From: JADKAV01 sp963818505
GTDB taxonomy: Bacteria > Actinomycetota > Actinomycetes > S36-B12 > UBA10799
Direction of reading: 5' to 3'
DNA length: 64,000 nt
Assembly (NCBI GenBank): GCA_963818505.1
Contig: CAWFSJ010000005.1
Coordinates: forward strand, 558,001-622,000
Below are positions 26,464 through 35,090 of this stretch, piece after piece (position 1 is the first letter of the stretch; every line of letters starts with the position of its first letter). The notes below the pieces were generated by a model that was not told the DNA's origin, did no database searches, and saw nothing but the letters and a program-made list of their open reading frames with translations. The translations under genes were made by a program, and so were the position numbers.

Positions 26464-28397
26464 AGCAACTGCTCCGGCACGTCGATCCAGACGGCGCGCA
26501 GTTGTTCGGCCAGCCCCTTGGCCTGCGGGTCGCTGCGCGTCGTCTCCGAAACGCCGCGGCCCAGCAGACCCTTGATGACCACGTTGACGGCACGCAAAGG
26601 CGGGAAGTAGTGGATCTCCACGGGCAGCGTCGCCGCCTCCGGCAGGATCTCGGCCAACCGCTCGCGGGTCAGGAAGTCGCACAACCACTCGTACCGGGCA
26701 TCGGCCAGAATCACCGCTTCGGTGTCCACGTCGAGGTCCGTGTCGGCAGCCCACACCTCCTCGGCGGTGTGCAGTTCATCGACCTCGGGGGCGGTCAGTG
26801 CGTCCGCCTCCATCCAGGCAAGCGCGACGGCTGCATCCTCGGCCGGGTGCCTGACCCAGAAACCGACGTTGGCATTGCCGCCCTTGTCCCCGCTGCGCGC
26901 TCCCACGAATGTGCCCAAGCGACGGCGCGCGAACGGCCCGGCGATGATCGCCTCCTGCGGGGGTGATGGCAGTGGCGGGCTCGACACCGGCGGCGCGGGC
27001 AGGGGCTTGCCACCTGCCACCTTCGCAACCTCCACGCCATCGACAGTCACCGTCACCGGGACCTCGTCGATCGCCACGGTCGACGGCCAGTACACCCCGA
27101 ACGGCGTACCCTCGGCCGGCGGTGCGGTGGGGAACATGCCCGGGTAACTGGCGAGCGCCGACTCGACGGCCGGACGCGTGAAGGCCTTGCCGACCTTCTT
27201 CGGATCGTCGTCCTTGACGGTGAGGATCAGCCGGCCCTGGGCCGCATTGACATCACGTGGATCATCACTGGCCGGAGGGCTGTACGAGACGCTGAGTTCG
27301 CGCACGCCGAGCTTGCTGCGCGCGCCGAGTTCGGCCGGCGAGAGCACCTTGGCCTCGGCCAGACCGACGCCGCAGATCGTTCGGATCGCGATGTCGGCCT
27401 TCTCAGCCGTCTCGGCCCCGGTCAGTACCAGCGTGATGGTGTTGCGGAACCCTCCGAGGTAATTGATGGCGACCTTGAGCGTCTCCGGTGCGCTCTGGCC
27501 GCGCACGCCGGTCAGCCGCACCCGGTCCTTGCCGACCTGGTCGATCTCGACGGTGTCGAACCGCGCGGTCACGTCGGGGTTCAGGTAGTTCTCATCGCCC
27601 ACCTCGTAGAGCAACTGCGCGGTGACCGTGCCCGGGGAGACCAGACCGCCGGTGTTGGGGTGTTTGGTGATGACGCTCGTGCCGTCGGCGCCGATCTCGG
27701 CGATGGGAAAGCCAACATGCTCAAGGCCGGGCACCTCGCGGAAGAACGCATAGTTGCCGCCGCTGGCCTGTGCCCCGCACTCGATCACATGGCCGGCCAC
27801 CAGCGCGCCCGCCAGCGGATCGAGGCTGTCCGGGGAGTCGAGGTCCCAGCCGTGCCACCACGCCGCCGGACCGATCACCAGGGCGGCGTCGGTCACCCGC
27901 CCGGTCACCACGACATCAGCCCCGGCTGCAAGCGCAGCCACGATGCCGCGGGCGCCGAGGTAGGCATTGGCGCTCAGAGGGTGTCCGGCGAACGCCTCGC
28001 CGGTGTCGAGATTGCGCCAGTCCCCACCGACCTCGGCGAAGCGCGGCATCAAGTCATCCCCACTCACGGCCGCGACTTTGACGCTCAGGCCCTTCTCGGC
28101 GGCCTGGTCGGCGATGGCCTGCGCAGCAGCCTGCGGGTCGAGTCCACCGGCGTTGCTGACGACCTTGATCCCCTTGTCCAGGCAGGCCGGCAGGACCTGT
28201 TCCATCTGCTGCTGGAACGTGCGGGCGTAGCCGGTGCCGTGCTTCATCTTCTGGCGCGCGAGCAGCAGCATCGTCAGTTCGGCCAGCCAATCGCCGGTCA
28301 GAACGTCGATCGGACCGCCCTCGACCATCTCCTGCGCGGCGGCAAGTCGGTCACCGAAGAATCCCGAGCAGTTGGCAATGCGTACCGGCCGTTTCAT
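26460..28397 (-). CDS. atuA: AtuA family protein (acyclic terpene utilisation), full-length two-domain form
   Basis: The 645-residue protein begins 'VRIANCSGFFGDRLAAAQEM' and contains the DUF1446/AtuA domain (GPIDVLTGDWLAELTMLLLA, 'ADVVVTGRVTDAALVIGPAA', 'HVIECGAQASGGNYAFF'). A C-terminal AtuA-like domain follows ('FVGARSGDKGGNANVGFWVR'). AtuA is required for growth on citronellol and geranic acid in Pseudomonas, but its biochemical role is unsettled. Its constant company with a geranyl/methylcrotonyl-CoA carboxylase is repeated here. ATG 28397 lies seven bases after the -10 box, so the mRNA appears leaderless. The TetR gene follows with a 4-base overlap. Confidence 0.88.
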   Translation of the reverse strand: MKRPVRIANCSGFFGDRLAAAQEMVEGGPIDVLTGDWLAELTMLLLARQKMKHGTGYARTFQQQMEQVLPACLDKGIKVVSNAGGLDPQAAAQAIADQAAEKGLSVKVAAVSGDDLMPRFAEVGGDWRNLDTGEAFAGHPLSANAYLGARGIVAALAAGADVVVTGRVTDAALVIGPAAWWHGWDLDSPDSLDPLAGALVAGHVIECGAQASGGNYAFFREVPGLEHVGFPIAEIGADGTSVITKHPNTGGLVSPGTVTAQLLYEVGDENYLNPDVTARFDTVEIDQVGKDRVRLTGVRGQSAPETLKVAINYLGGFRNTITLVLTGAETAEKADIAIRTICGVGLAEAKVLSPAELGARSKLGVRELSVSYSPPASDDPRDVNAAQGRLILTVKDDDPKKVGKAFTRPAVESALASYPGMFPTAPPAEGTPFGVYWPSTVAIDEVPVTVTVDGVEVAKVAGGKPLPAPPVSSPPLPSPPQEAIIAGPFARRRLGTFVGARSGDKGGNANVGFWVRHPAEDAAVALAWMEADALTAPEVDELHTAEEVWAADTDLDVDTEAVILADARYEWLCDFLTRERLAEILPEAATLPVEIHYFPPLRAVNVVIKGLLGRGVSETTRSDPQAKGLAEQLRAVWIDVPEQLL

Positions 28398-28398
28398 G

Positions 28399-28420
28399 AA
28401 CTTGACGCTAGTGTCAAGTT
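28399..28420 (-). promoter_or_regulatory. 22-bp regulon operator, copy B (atuA-tetR promoter)
   Basis: AACTTGAC-N6-GTCAAGTT. On the minus strand -35 TTGACC (28428-28433) and -10 TAGCGT (28405-28410) are 17 bases apart. CAAGTTC then leads directly into ATG 28397, so transcription should start at or next to the start codon. Confidence 0.8.
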
Positions 28421-28445
28421 AGTCGGCGGTCAAGGCCGGTGTGCC

Positions 28446-30311
28446 TCACTCGACGGTCACGACCACCTGGTGGGCATCCACCGACTGACCGGCGCGCACA
28501 TGCACCGCCGTGACCACGCCGTCCGAGTCGGCTGTGATCGTGTGCTCCATCTTCATCGCCTCGAGGACGACCAGGATCTGGCCCACAGCAACCTCGTCGC
28601 CCACGGCAACCCGAACATCGGTGACCGTGCCGGGCACCGGAGTGGTCGGCCCGCCCGCCTCCCCGTGATGGGCACTCTCGTCGAACCGGGGGAGCACCTC
28701 GAAAGCCAGGGTGTGTCCGTTGACGGTGACGGTGCCGAACTCATCACCCACGACCACCGACGCGGTCAGCATTCCGTCGATCTCCACAGAAGACTCGGTC
28801 AGGCGGACCAGCCCCACCGCGTGGGCCTCGCCGAGCAGCGGGTCGCCATCGACGACCTCGGCCACCAAACCCTCGCGGGTGCGGGTCCAGCGCAACGTGA
28901 GCGCCTTGCCACCGATCTGCAGACTCAGCCACTCAGGTACGGCAGGCACATTGCGCCATCCCGCCGGGGCGACCGGGGTTGGGTGATCACGTGAGGCCAG
29001 CACTGCCAGGGCATGGCGCAGCGGGTCGATGGGCGGGTCCAGCACCGTCGGGTGGTTGTCCAAGTAGTCGGTCGCAGTGGCCCCAGCCCGGAAGTCCGTC
29101 TCGGTGAGAACCGCTGCCAGCGAATCCTTGTTCGTCACCACGCCCTGCACACCAGCACGGCGCAGGTAGTCGGCAAGTCTGTCGGCAGCCTGATCGCGAG
29201 TCGGCGCTGTCGCGATGACCTTGGCGAGCATGGGGTCGTAATTGGCCGTCACCACATCCCCGGCGACGAACCCGGTGTCGACACGGATCCCCTGGGCCGG
29301 ATCAAGATCGAAGACCCGCAAGGTTCCGGTGTTGGGCAAGTAGCCGTTGGCCGGATCCTCTGCGTAGAGGCGGACCTCGATCGCGTGACCGGTGGCCTGA
29401 ATCTGCTCCTGGGTCAAAGGCAAGGCCTCGCCCTGGGCCACGCGGATCTGCCACTCGACCAGATCAAGTCCGGTGATCCCCTCGGTCACGGGGTGTTCGA
29501 CCTGCAGGCGCGTGTTCATCTCAAGGAAGAAGAACTCGTCGCCGGCAACCATGAACTCGACGGTCCCTGCACCGACGTAACCGATCTCGGCTGCCAGACT
29601 CACGGCGGCCGACGTCATCTGCTCGCGCAGAGCCGGGGTCACGCCTGGCGACGGGGACTCCTCCACAACCTTCTGGTGGCGTCGCTGGATCGAGCACTCC
29701 CGCTCGAACAGATGCACAACGTTGCCGTGGGTGTCCCCGAACACCTGCACCTCGACGTGTCGGGCGTGCTCGAGGTACCGCTCGACGAACACCGTATCGT
29801 CGCCGAACGCGCTCGCCGCCTCCCGCTTGGCCGCCGCAACCGCCTCCTCGAGGTCCTCCGGACGGTCCACCCGGCGCATTCCCTTGCCGCCGCCGCCTGC
29901 CGAGGCCTTGACCAGGACAGGGAACTTGTCCGTGCCGCTGGTCAGCATCGGCACGCCGGCGTTCTGCGCCAGTGCTTTGGCCTCCACCTTGAGCGCCATG
30001 GCCCGGATGCTGTCCGGCGTCGGTCCGATCCAGGTGAGGCCGGCGTCGAACACCGCATGCGCGAAGTCGGGGTTCTCGGACAAGAATCCGTAACCCGGGT
30101 GGATTGCGTCAGCCCCTGCCAGCTTGGCCGCCCGCAGGATCTCGCCGGGATCCAGGTAGGAGGCGATGGCCACCGCAACATCAGCGCTGCGGGTGTGAAG
30201 GGCGCCGCGGTCGGCCTCGGTGAAGACGGCCACCGTCCCATGCCCGAGCCTGCCCGCCGTGCCGAACACCCGGCAGGCGATTTCACCACGGTTTGCGACG
30301 AGGATCTTCAC
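28446..30311 (-). CDS. Acyl-CoA carboxylase alpha subunit (biotin carboxylase + biotin carrier; methylcrotonyl/geranyl-CoA type)
   Basis: The 621-residue protein has a biotin carboxylase domain from the N-terminus (ILVANRGEIACRVFGTAGRL, 'ADAIHPGYGFLSENPDFAHA', 'KASAGGGGKGMRRVD', 'FFFLEMNTRLQVEHPVTEGI'), a central BT-type linker, and a C-terminal carrier domain with VLEAMKMEHTI holding the biotinyl lysine. This single-chain alpha architecture is that of MccA and AtuF. It carboxylates biotin with ATP and bicarbonate for transfer by the beta subunit. That subunit is encoded 6.4 kb away under the same operator. GTG 30311 is seven bases after the -10 box. Confidence 0.88.
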   Translation of the reverse strand: MKILVANRGEIACRVFGTAGRLGHGTVAVFTEADRGALHTRSADVAVAIASYLDPGEILRAAKLAGADAIHPGYGFLSENPDFAHAVFDAGLTWIGPTPDSIRAMALKVEAKALAQNAGVPMLTSGTDKFPVLVKASAGGGGKGMRRVDRPEDLEEAVAAAKREAASAFGDDTVFVERYLEHARHVEVQVFGDTHGNVVHLFERECSIQRRHQKVVEESPSPGVTPALREQMTSAAVSLAAEIGYVGAGTVEFMVAGDEFFFLEMNTRLQVEHPVTEGITGLDLVEWQIRVAQGEALPLTQEQIQATGHAIEVRLYAEDPANGYLPNTGTLRVFDLDPAQGIRVDTGFVAGDVVTANYDPMLAKVIATAPTRDQAADRLADYLRRAGVQGVVTNKDSLAAVLTETDFRAGATATDYLDNHPTVLDPPIDPLRHALAVLASRDHPTPVAPAGWRNVPAVPEWLSLQIGGKALTLRWTRTREGLVAEVVDGDPLLGEAHAVGLVRLTESSVEIDGMLTASVVVGDEFGTVTVNGHTLAFEVLPRFDESAHHGEAGGPTTPVPGTVTDVRVAVGDEVAVGQILVVLEAMKMEHTITADSDGVVTAVHVRAGQSVDAHQVVVTVE

Positions 30312-30312
30312 G

Positions 30313-30334
30313 AACTTGACGCTAGTGTCAAGTT
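30313..30334 (-). promoter_or_regulatory. 22-bp regulon operator, copy C (carboxylase alpha promoter)
   Basis: AACTTGAC-N6-GTCAAGTT. On the minus strand -35 TTGACC (30343-30348), an 18-base spacer and -10 TAGCGT (30319-30324) are followed by exactly seven bases and GTG 30311. This is the same geometry as copies B and D. Confidence 0.8.
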
Positions 30335-30456
30335 CGGGTCCGGGTCAAGGGGACTGACTGTGCTCGAGGCACCCGAACAGCCGATACCCGGGCCAAGGGC
30401 TGTACGTGGCGGCGTGGCCGGTCTAGTCTGATCAAACTCGGCGGGAGGAGTCACCC

Positions 30457-32136
30457 ATGGGCCGTCATCGATCACCAATTCTTCTGGCAGCGGCCCTGGT
30501 CCTTGCCGTTTCCGCACCCGCATCACCCACCGTGGCGCAGACACCAGGTTCGGCCACCCTGTCTGCGAGCCAGACGGTGACCGTCAAGCTCAAGACCTCG
30601 TGGGGCGTCAAGAAGGCCAAGCAGCTCAAGATCAGCGACGGCGGCATGACCTGTAAGGTCACCCGGTTGGTCCGCAAGAAGAAGAAGCCGGCTCGGGCGG
30701 CTGTTCTCAGTTGCACCCTCCCCGCCGGCGCCAGCGCGGGCACCCCCCTGAAACTCACCATCGTCGTCAAGGGCAAGAAGGGTGCCAAGGTCAGCAAGAC
30801 CGTCGTGGTCTCCGCCAACCCAGGCCCCGGTCCGGGCCCCGGTCCTGGGCCTGGTCCGGTCAACAAGCCCACCACGTCGGCCGGGCCGATCGCGCGGGTC
30901 AACTCCGACGCCAACGGCAATGGGGGTAACGCCGAGGCAGGCAGCGCCACGTGGTCCCCGGACGGGACCAAGGTCGCGTTCTACTCCGCCGCCACGAACC
31001 TGGTGCCGGGTGTGACCAATGGCTGCACACACGTGTACCTCAAGACGCTGGCCACAGGTGCCATCCGGGTGGTCGACACTGCTTCGAACGGCACTGTGGG
31101 CGACTGTCCGGCCGGCCCGGGGGTCAACCTGGGCCTGAGCTTTTCCCCGGCGGGCGACTGGCTGCTTTTCTGCTCTGCTTCGACGAACCTGCAGCCGTTC
31201 AACCCCACGTCCGACGACGACCTCTTCGGTAAGAACCTCAACACTGGCGAGGTCGAGTGGTTCGGCTACGGTTGCGGATGGCCGGCCTGGTCACCTGATG
31301 GCACCAAGATCGCCTTCTCCACCAGGGAGGAGTTCAATCCTCAGTGTGGTTACCAGAACAACGGCGATAGGGACATCTTCTGGGTCGACCGCAACAGCAC
31401 GCTGTCGACCTGCGGGGACTTCCACCGCGTGAGCAGCGACAGCAGCGGCAACCAGCAGACCTGGAACGGTCCCATGTACTCCGAGCGACCGATCTGGTCA
31501 CCTGACTCCACGAAGATCCTTTTCGAGTCGGTCTCCCCATTCCTTGTGCCCAACGACACGAACGTCAACGTGGACCTGTTCATCAAGAACATCACCAACA
31601 ACGTCACCACCCGGGTTTCCACCAACAGCCAGGGCGGCCAGCTCAGCGGGATCTCCGAGCGCGGGGCATGGTCACCGGACGGTGGGCGCATCGCGTTCGA
31701 TTCCAAGGCCAACGACGTGGTCCCCGGTGACACCAACGTGCACGAGGACATCTTCGTCAAGAACCTCAGCAACGGTGCGGTCACGATGGTTTCCACCAAC
31801 GCGGCCGGTCAGCCGACCCTTTTCCCGCACCGGCGGCCGAGTTGGTCCCCCGATGGCAACTCCATCGCCTGGGAGTCTGAGGCCGTCGACCTCGTGCCCA
31901 ACGATGTGAACATCCGGCGTGACATCTTCACGAAGAACCTGAACACCGGCTTCGTGCAGTTGGTCTCCTCCAACGCCAATGGGATTCAGGGCGAGAGCGC
32001 TTCCAACGTCTTCAGTTCCGCGCCCCGGATCTGGTCCCCGGACGGCTCGCGCGTGGTCTTCATGTCGAGCGCGGAGAACCTCGCCCCTGGGGACGGCAAC
32101 GCATTCAACGAGGACATCTTCGTCAAGACTCCCTGA
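30457..32136 (+). CDS. Secreted WD40-like (PD40/TolB-type) beta-propeller protein
   Basis: The 559-residue protein has a signal peptide (ILLAAALVLAVSAPASPTVA), a lysine-rich Ig-like module, and a low-complexity GPGPGPGPGPGP linker. It then has repeated beta-propeller blades, each with a W-SPDG signature: ATWSPDGTKVAFYS, 'PAWSPDGTKIAFSTREE', 'PIWSPDSTKILFESV', GAWSPDGGRIAFDS, 'PSWSPDGNSIAWESE' and 'RIWSPDGSRVVFMSS'. Such TolB-like propellers bind proteins or ligands outside the cell; the partner is unknown. A good GGGAGGAG site precedes ATG 30457. It stands alone between oppositely oriented genes. Confidence 0.85.
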   Translation: MGRHRSPILLAAALVLAVSAPASPTVAQTPGSATLSASQTVTVKLKTSWGVKKAKQLKISDGGMTCKVTRLVRKKKKPARAAVLSCTLPAGASAGTPLKLTIVVKGKKGAKVSKTVVVSANPGPGPGPGPGPGPVNKPTTSAGPIARVNSDANGNGGNAEAGSATWSPDGTKVAFYSAATNLVPGVTNGCTHVYLKTLATGAIRVVDTASNGTVGDCPAGPGVNLGLSFSPAGDWLLFCSASTNLQPFNPTSDDDLFGKNLNTGEVEWFGYGCGWPAWSPDGTKIAFSTREEFNPQCGYQNNGDRDIFWVDRNSTLSTCGDFHRVSSDSSGNQQTWNGPMYSERPIWSPDSTKILFESVSPFLVPNDTNVNVDLFIKNITNNVTTRVSTNSQGGQLSGISERGAWSPDGGRIAFDSKANDVVPGDTNVHEDIFVKNLSNGAVTMVSTNAAGQPTLFPHRRPSWSPDGNSIAWESEAVDLVPNDVNIRRDIFTKNLNTGFVQLVSSNANGIQGESASNVFSSAPRIWSPDGSRVVFMSSAENLAPGDGNAFNEDIFVKTP

Positions 32137-32161
32137 CCACCAGGCGAGTCACTGCACGTCG

Positions 32162-32563
32162 TCAGGCGCTCACCCGGTCCGGCTCGTGTTTGAGAGCTCC
32201 CAGCAGGTACGCCGAGATCCCGATCGCCGCGAAAGCAACAAGCAGCATTGTCGCCACCGCCGTGACGGCCTCTCCTGTCTGGCCGTACAGCCCCGGCACG
32301 TACGACAGAGCCAGTCCATCGAAGATCAGTGCACCCGACATGCCGCCCACCACCGTGGACACCGGTTCCACATTGCGGTTGGCAGCAACAGCACGCAGCA
32401 TCCAGACCGTCGGCGGAGCGGCCACGACAGCCAGGACCAGCAACACCACGTAGCCGACAGGATCGACGAACACGGATCCCGGGATGAAGCTGATGATCAC
32501 TGCGAAGATCACCGCAACGGCCACCCCCACCGAGAAGCCCCAAGGAAAACCTGACCTGCGCAT
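32162..32563 (-). CDS. Small four-helix membrane protein of unknown function
   Basis: The 133-residue protein has four predicted hydrophobic segments, starting 'GFSVGVAVAVIFAVIISFIP' and ending 'ATMLLVAFAAIGISAYLLG'. I do not recognise the family. GGAGGTG lies just upstream of ATG 32563. It is divergent from a TetR gene, and the palindrome between them makes it the likely target of that regulator; such pairs often involve efflux or membrane-stress functions, but nothing in the sequence proves this. Confidence 0.6.
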   Translation of the reverse strand: MRRSGFPWGFSVGVAVAVIFAVIISFIPGSVFVDPVGYVVLLVLAVVAAPPTVWMLRAVAANRNVEPVSTVVGGMSGALIFDGLALSYVPGLYGQTGEAVTAVATMLLVAFAAIGISAYLLGALKHEPDRVSA

Positions 32564-32579
32564 TCCAACACCTCCAAAA

Positions 32580-32595
32580 TGTAGTTGTTACTACA
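32580..32595. promoter_or_regulatory. Candidate TetR operator in divergent intergenic region
   Basis: TGTAGT-TGTT-ACTACA is a perfect inverted repeat with 6-base arms. It lies between the divergent membrane-protein gene and the TetR gene, a classical location for an operator controlling both. A looser pair AAGTG-N7-CACTT lies at about 32610-32626. Confidence 0.6.
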
Positions 32596-32611
32596 CTACG
32601 TCAGTATTGAA

Positions 32612-33172
32612 GTGGTCGCTACACTTTGGGAGGTGGGGTACCGGCATCGGCGCGAGGACATGCTCGAGGCGGCCAAGGACATCGCCCGATCCGAGGGGTT
32701 GGGCGCCCTTAGCTTCGGGCGTGTAGCCCGCCACCTTGGGACGAACGATCGCACTGTCGTCTACTACTTCCCCTCCAAGGCCGACTTGATCGGCGCGGTG
32801 CTCGTGGCCTTGGGCGACGATCTCCAGACACTTCTGGCCGAGGCGTTCGGCGACAAGCCGCTGGCGCCTTCGGACTTGGGCCGGCGTGCATGGCACGTGC
32901 TGGCGCGCGACGAGACGCAGCCGATATTCGCCCTGTTCTTTGAGATCCTGGGGCAGGCGGCGGTGGGCACGGCGCCATTCGCCGACCTCGCCCCTGTGCT
33001 CATCAACGACTGGCTGCGGTGGCTCGAACCACGGATCGCGATCGAGGATCCTGGCAGACGCCACGCCGAAGCCCTGGCGCTGCTGGCGCAGATTGACGGC
33101 CTGCTCCTGCTGCGAACGGCAGCCGGGTCGGACGCCGCGCACGATGCGGCTGGCGTGCTCGGTTTCCGCTGA
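32612..33172 (+). CDS. TetR-family regulator, divergent from a small membrane protein
   Basis: The N-terminal helix-turn-helix reads 'ARSEGLGALSFGRVARHLGT', NDRTVVYYFPSKADLIGAVL, with RTVVYYFPSK the recognition helix and turn. The ligand domain is about 120 residues. GTG 32612 (VVATLWEVGYRHRRED) is favoured because homologues of this type begin with a WE-GYRHRR segment; ATG 32660 would cut into it. No clear ribosome site is seen at either. It probably represses itself and the divergent gene through the TGTAGT palindrome. Confidence 0.75.
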   Translation: MVATLWEVGYRHRREDMLEAAKDIARSEGLGALSFGRVARHLGTNDRTVVYYFPSKADLIGAVLVALGDDLQTLLAEAFGDKPLAPSDLGRRAWHVLARDETQPIFALFFEILGQAAVGTAPFADLAPVLINDWLRWLEPRIAIEDPGRRHAEALALLAQIDGLLLLRTAAGSDAAHDAAGVLGFR

Positions 33173-33268
33173 TGGCCCGGCGCAGGACCGGACCTCGCAG
33201 ACGGTTCCAATCCGCGCCTGCCGGTGAGCTTCACCGCTGACCACTGGCGAAACTCCCGGTATCGGGGC

Positions 33269-33274
33269 TAGCGT
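33269..33274 (+). promoter_or_regulatory. Leaderless -10 box of the plsB-like gene
   Basis: TAGCGT ends seven bases before GTG 33282, and no Shine-Dalgarno sequence is visible, so the transcript probably begins at the start codon. Confidence 0.5.
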
Positions 33275-33281
33275 CACCGGA

Positions 33282-35090
33282 GTGGAACACATCCTCGATA
33301 CTCCGGACTTCCTGCGTACTCTGGCGCAGTTGTCCGAGGAGACCGGCACACCCGTTTCCAAGCTCAGCGAAGAGGCGCGGGCCGATCTCAAGGAGATGGC
33401 CGTCAAACCCGGCGGGCTCACCGTCTCCGGCTGGGACATGTTCACCCGTTGGCTCTCGCGGGCCTACAAAGTCGACTACGTGCCCGAGGATCTCGAGGCC
33501 CTTCGGGAACTCAATCGCACTTCGGGGCTGATCTTCCTTCCGAACCACCGCTCCTACCTCGACCCGCTGGTCTTGCGCTGGGCCATGGAGCAGCACGGCT
33601 TCCCTCCTAACAACACGTTGGGCGGCGCGAACCTCGCGCTGTGGCCCCTGTCTGAGATCGGCCGGCGCAACGGGATCGTCTTCATCCGCCGCGAGTTCCG
33701 CGACGACCACCTCTACCGCGCAGTGCTGAAGACCTACCTGTCGTACCTGATGGAGAACAAGCACAACCTTGAGTGGTACATCGAGGGCGGCCGCACCCGC
33801 ACCGGCAAACTGCGCCCGCCGCGGTACGGGATCCTCAGCTACGTCGTCGACGCCTTCGCGGACCACCCGGACAGCGATGTGCGGATCGTGCCGACCTCGA
33901 TCATCTACGACCAGCAGCACGAGGTCAGCGCAATCTCCGCAGAGGAGATGGGCGGGACGAAGAAGGCCGAGTCCATCAGCTGGCTCTACAAATTCGCCCG
34001 CTCCCAGTCCCGCCGTCTCGGCCGCGCACACCTGCGATTCGGAGAGCCCCTGTCGCTCAGCGATGCCTTGACCCTCACCGAGGACGACGAGGGCAACCCG
34101 CGACCCCGGTTGGCCGTGCCCAAGGTGGCGTTCGAGGTCTGCAACCGCATCAACGCGGTCACCCCCGTGACCCCGAGTGCCATGCTCACGTTCGCGCTGC
34201 TGGACAACGGGGACCGCGCCATTACCGTCGAAGAGGGCCGCGCCATCCTGCAGCCTCTGCTGAAGTACATCCAGCTGCGCAAACTGCCCCTCACCCAGCA
34301 GGTCAACCTCGACGACCACGGGCCGTTGCGCGACACCCTGCGCAACCTCGTCCAGGAAGGCGTGGTCACCCAATACGACGGCCCGGCCGAGAGAGTCTTC
34401 TACGTTTCGCTGGATCACCAGCACGAGGCCGCCTTCTACCGGAACACGGTGATCCATTTCTTCATCAACCGGGCCATCACCGAACTGGCGGTGGTTCAGG
34501 CGGCCGAGGACGAAGCCCCTGACATCCAGACCGCAGTCTGGCAGAACGCCCGCCGCCTCAAGGACCTGCTGAAGTTCGAGTTCTTCTTCCCGACGACGCG
34601 CGAGTTCGCCGCCCAGATCGCCGACGAGGCCTCCCACATGTACCCGGGCTGGGAGAAGGACGCCTTCACCCCCGAGAGCGTGCTGGAGGAGGCGAAGAAG
34701 CTGGAACTGGTGCTCGCGCACCGGGTGATCGGGCCGTTCGTCGAGGCCTATAGCGTTCTGGCCGACTCGTTGGCCCAGGCCGGGGACGATGAAGTCGATA
34801 AGAAGGAACTGGTCCAGAGCAGTTTGAGCCTGGCCCGCCAACGGTGGTTGCAGAAGACCCTGCACACCCCGGAGTCGATTTCGAAGGATTACTTCGTCAA
34901 CGCCGTCCAGCTTGCGAGCAACTACGGCTTGATCACCTCGACTGAGCCAGGGCTCGCGCAACGGCGGCAGGACTTCGCCGACGAGTTCCGCCTGATCGTG
35001 CGCAGGGTGGACGATCTGCGGCGGATCGCCGTGGAACTCGGCCAGCCGATCTTCACCGAACGTGCGCAGACTGGAGAGTCGAATGGCTGA
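33282..35090 (+). CDS. plsB: Glycerol-3-phosphate 1-O-acyltransferase (PlsB family)
   Basis: The 602-residue protein carries acyltransferase motif I NHRSYLDPLV (His and Asp of HX4D), motif II 'GIVFIRREFRDDHLYRAVL', motif III WYIEGGRTRTGKLR and motif IV 'IVPTSIIYDQQHE'. This order and spacing is that of PlsB-type glycerol-3-phosphate acyltransferases, not PlsC. It makes lysophosphatidic acid, the first step of phospholipid and triacylglycerol synthesis. It overlaps the next gene by eight bases; that gene encodes the second acyltransferase, so the pair can make phosphatidic acid. Mycobacterial plsB2-plsC is organised the same way. Confidence 0.9.
   Translation: MEHILDTPDFLRTLAQLSEETGTPVSKLSEEARADLKEMAVKPGGLTVSGWDMFTRWLSRAYKVDYVPEDLEALRELNRTSGLIFLPNHRSYLDPLVLRWAMEQHGFPPNNTLGGANLALWPLSEIGRRNGIVFIRREFRDDHLYRAVLKTYLSYLMENKHNLEWYIEGGRTRTGKLRPPRYGILSYVVDAFADHPDSDVRIVPTSIIYDQQHEVSAISAEEMGGTKKAESISWLYKFARSQSRRLGRAHLRFGEPLSLSDALTLTEDDEGNPRPRLAVPKVAFEVCNRINAVTPVTPSAMLTFALLDNGDRAITVEEGRAILQPLLKYIQLRKLPLTQQVNLDDHGPLRDTLRNLVQEGVVTQYDGPAERVFYVSLDHQHEAAFYRNTVIHFFINRAITELAVVQAAEDEAPDIQTAVWQNARRLKDLLKFEFFFPTTREFAAQIADEASHMYPGWEKDAFTPESVLEEAKKLELVLAHRVIGPFVEAYSVLADSLAQAGDDEVDKKELVQSSLSLARQRWLQKTLHTPESISKDYFVNAVQLASNYGLITSTEPGLAQRRQDFADEFRLIVRRVDDLRRIAVELGQPIFTERAQTGESNG

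Noticed and set aside
27660..28994. Plus-strand 444-codon frame over atuA and the carboxylase alpha gene
   Set aside because: It spans the operator and two well-supported minus-strand genes and has no domain of its own.
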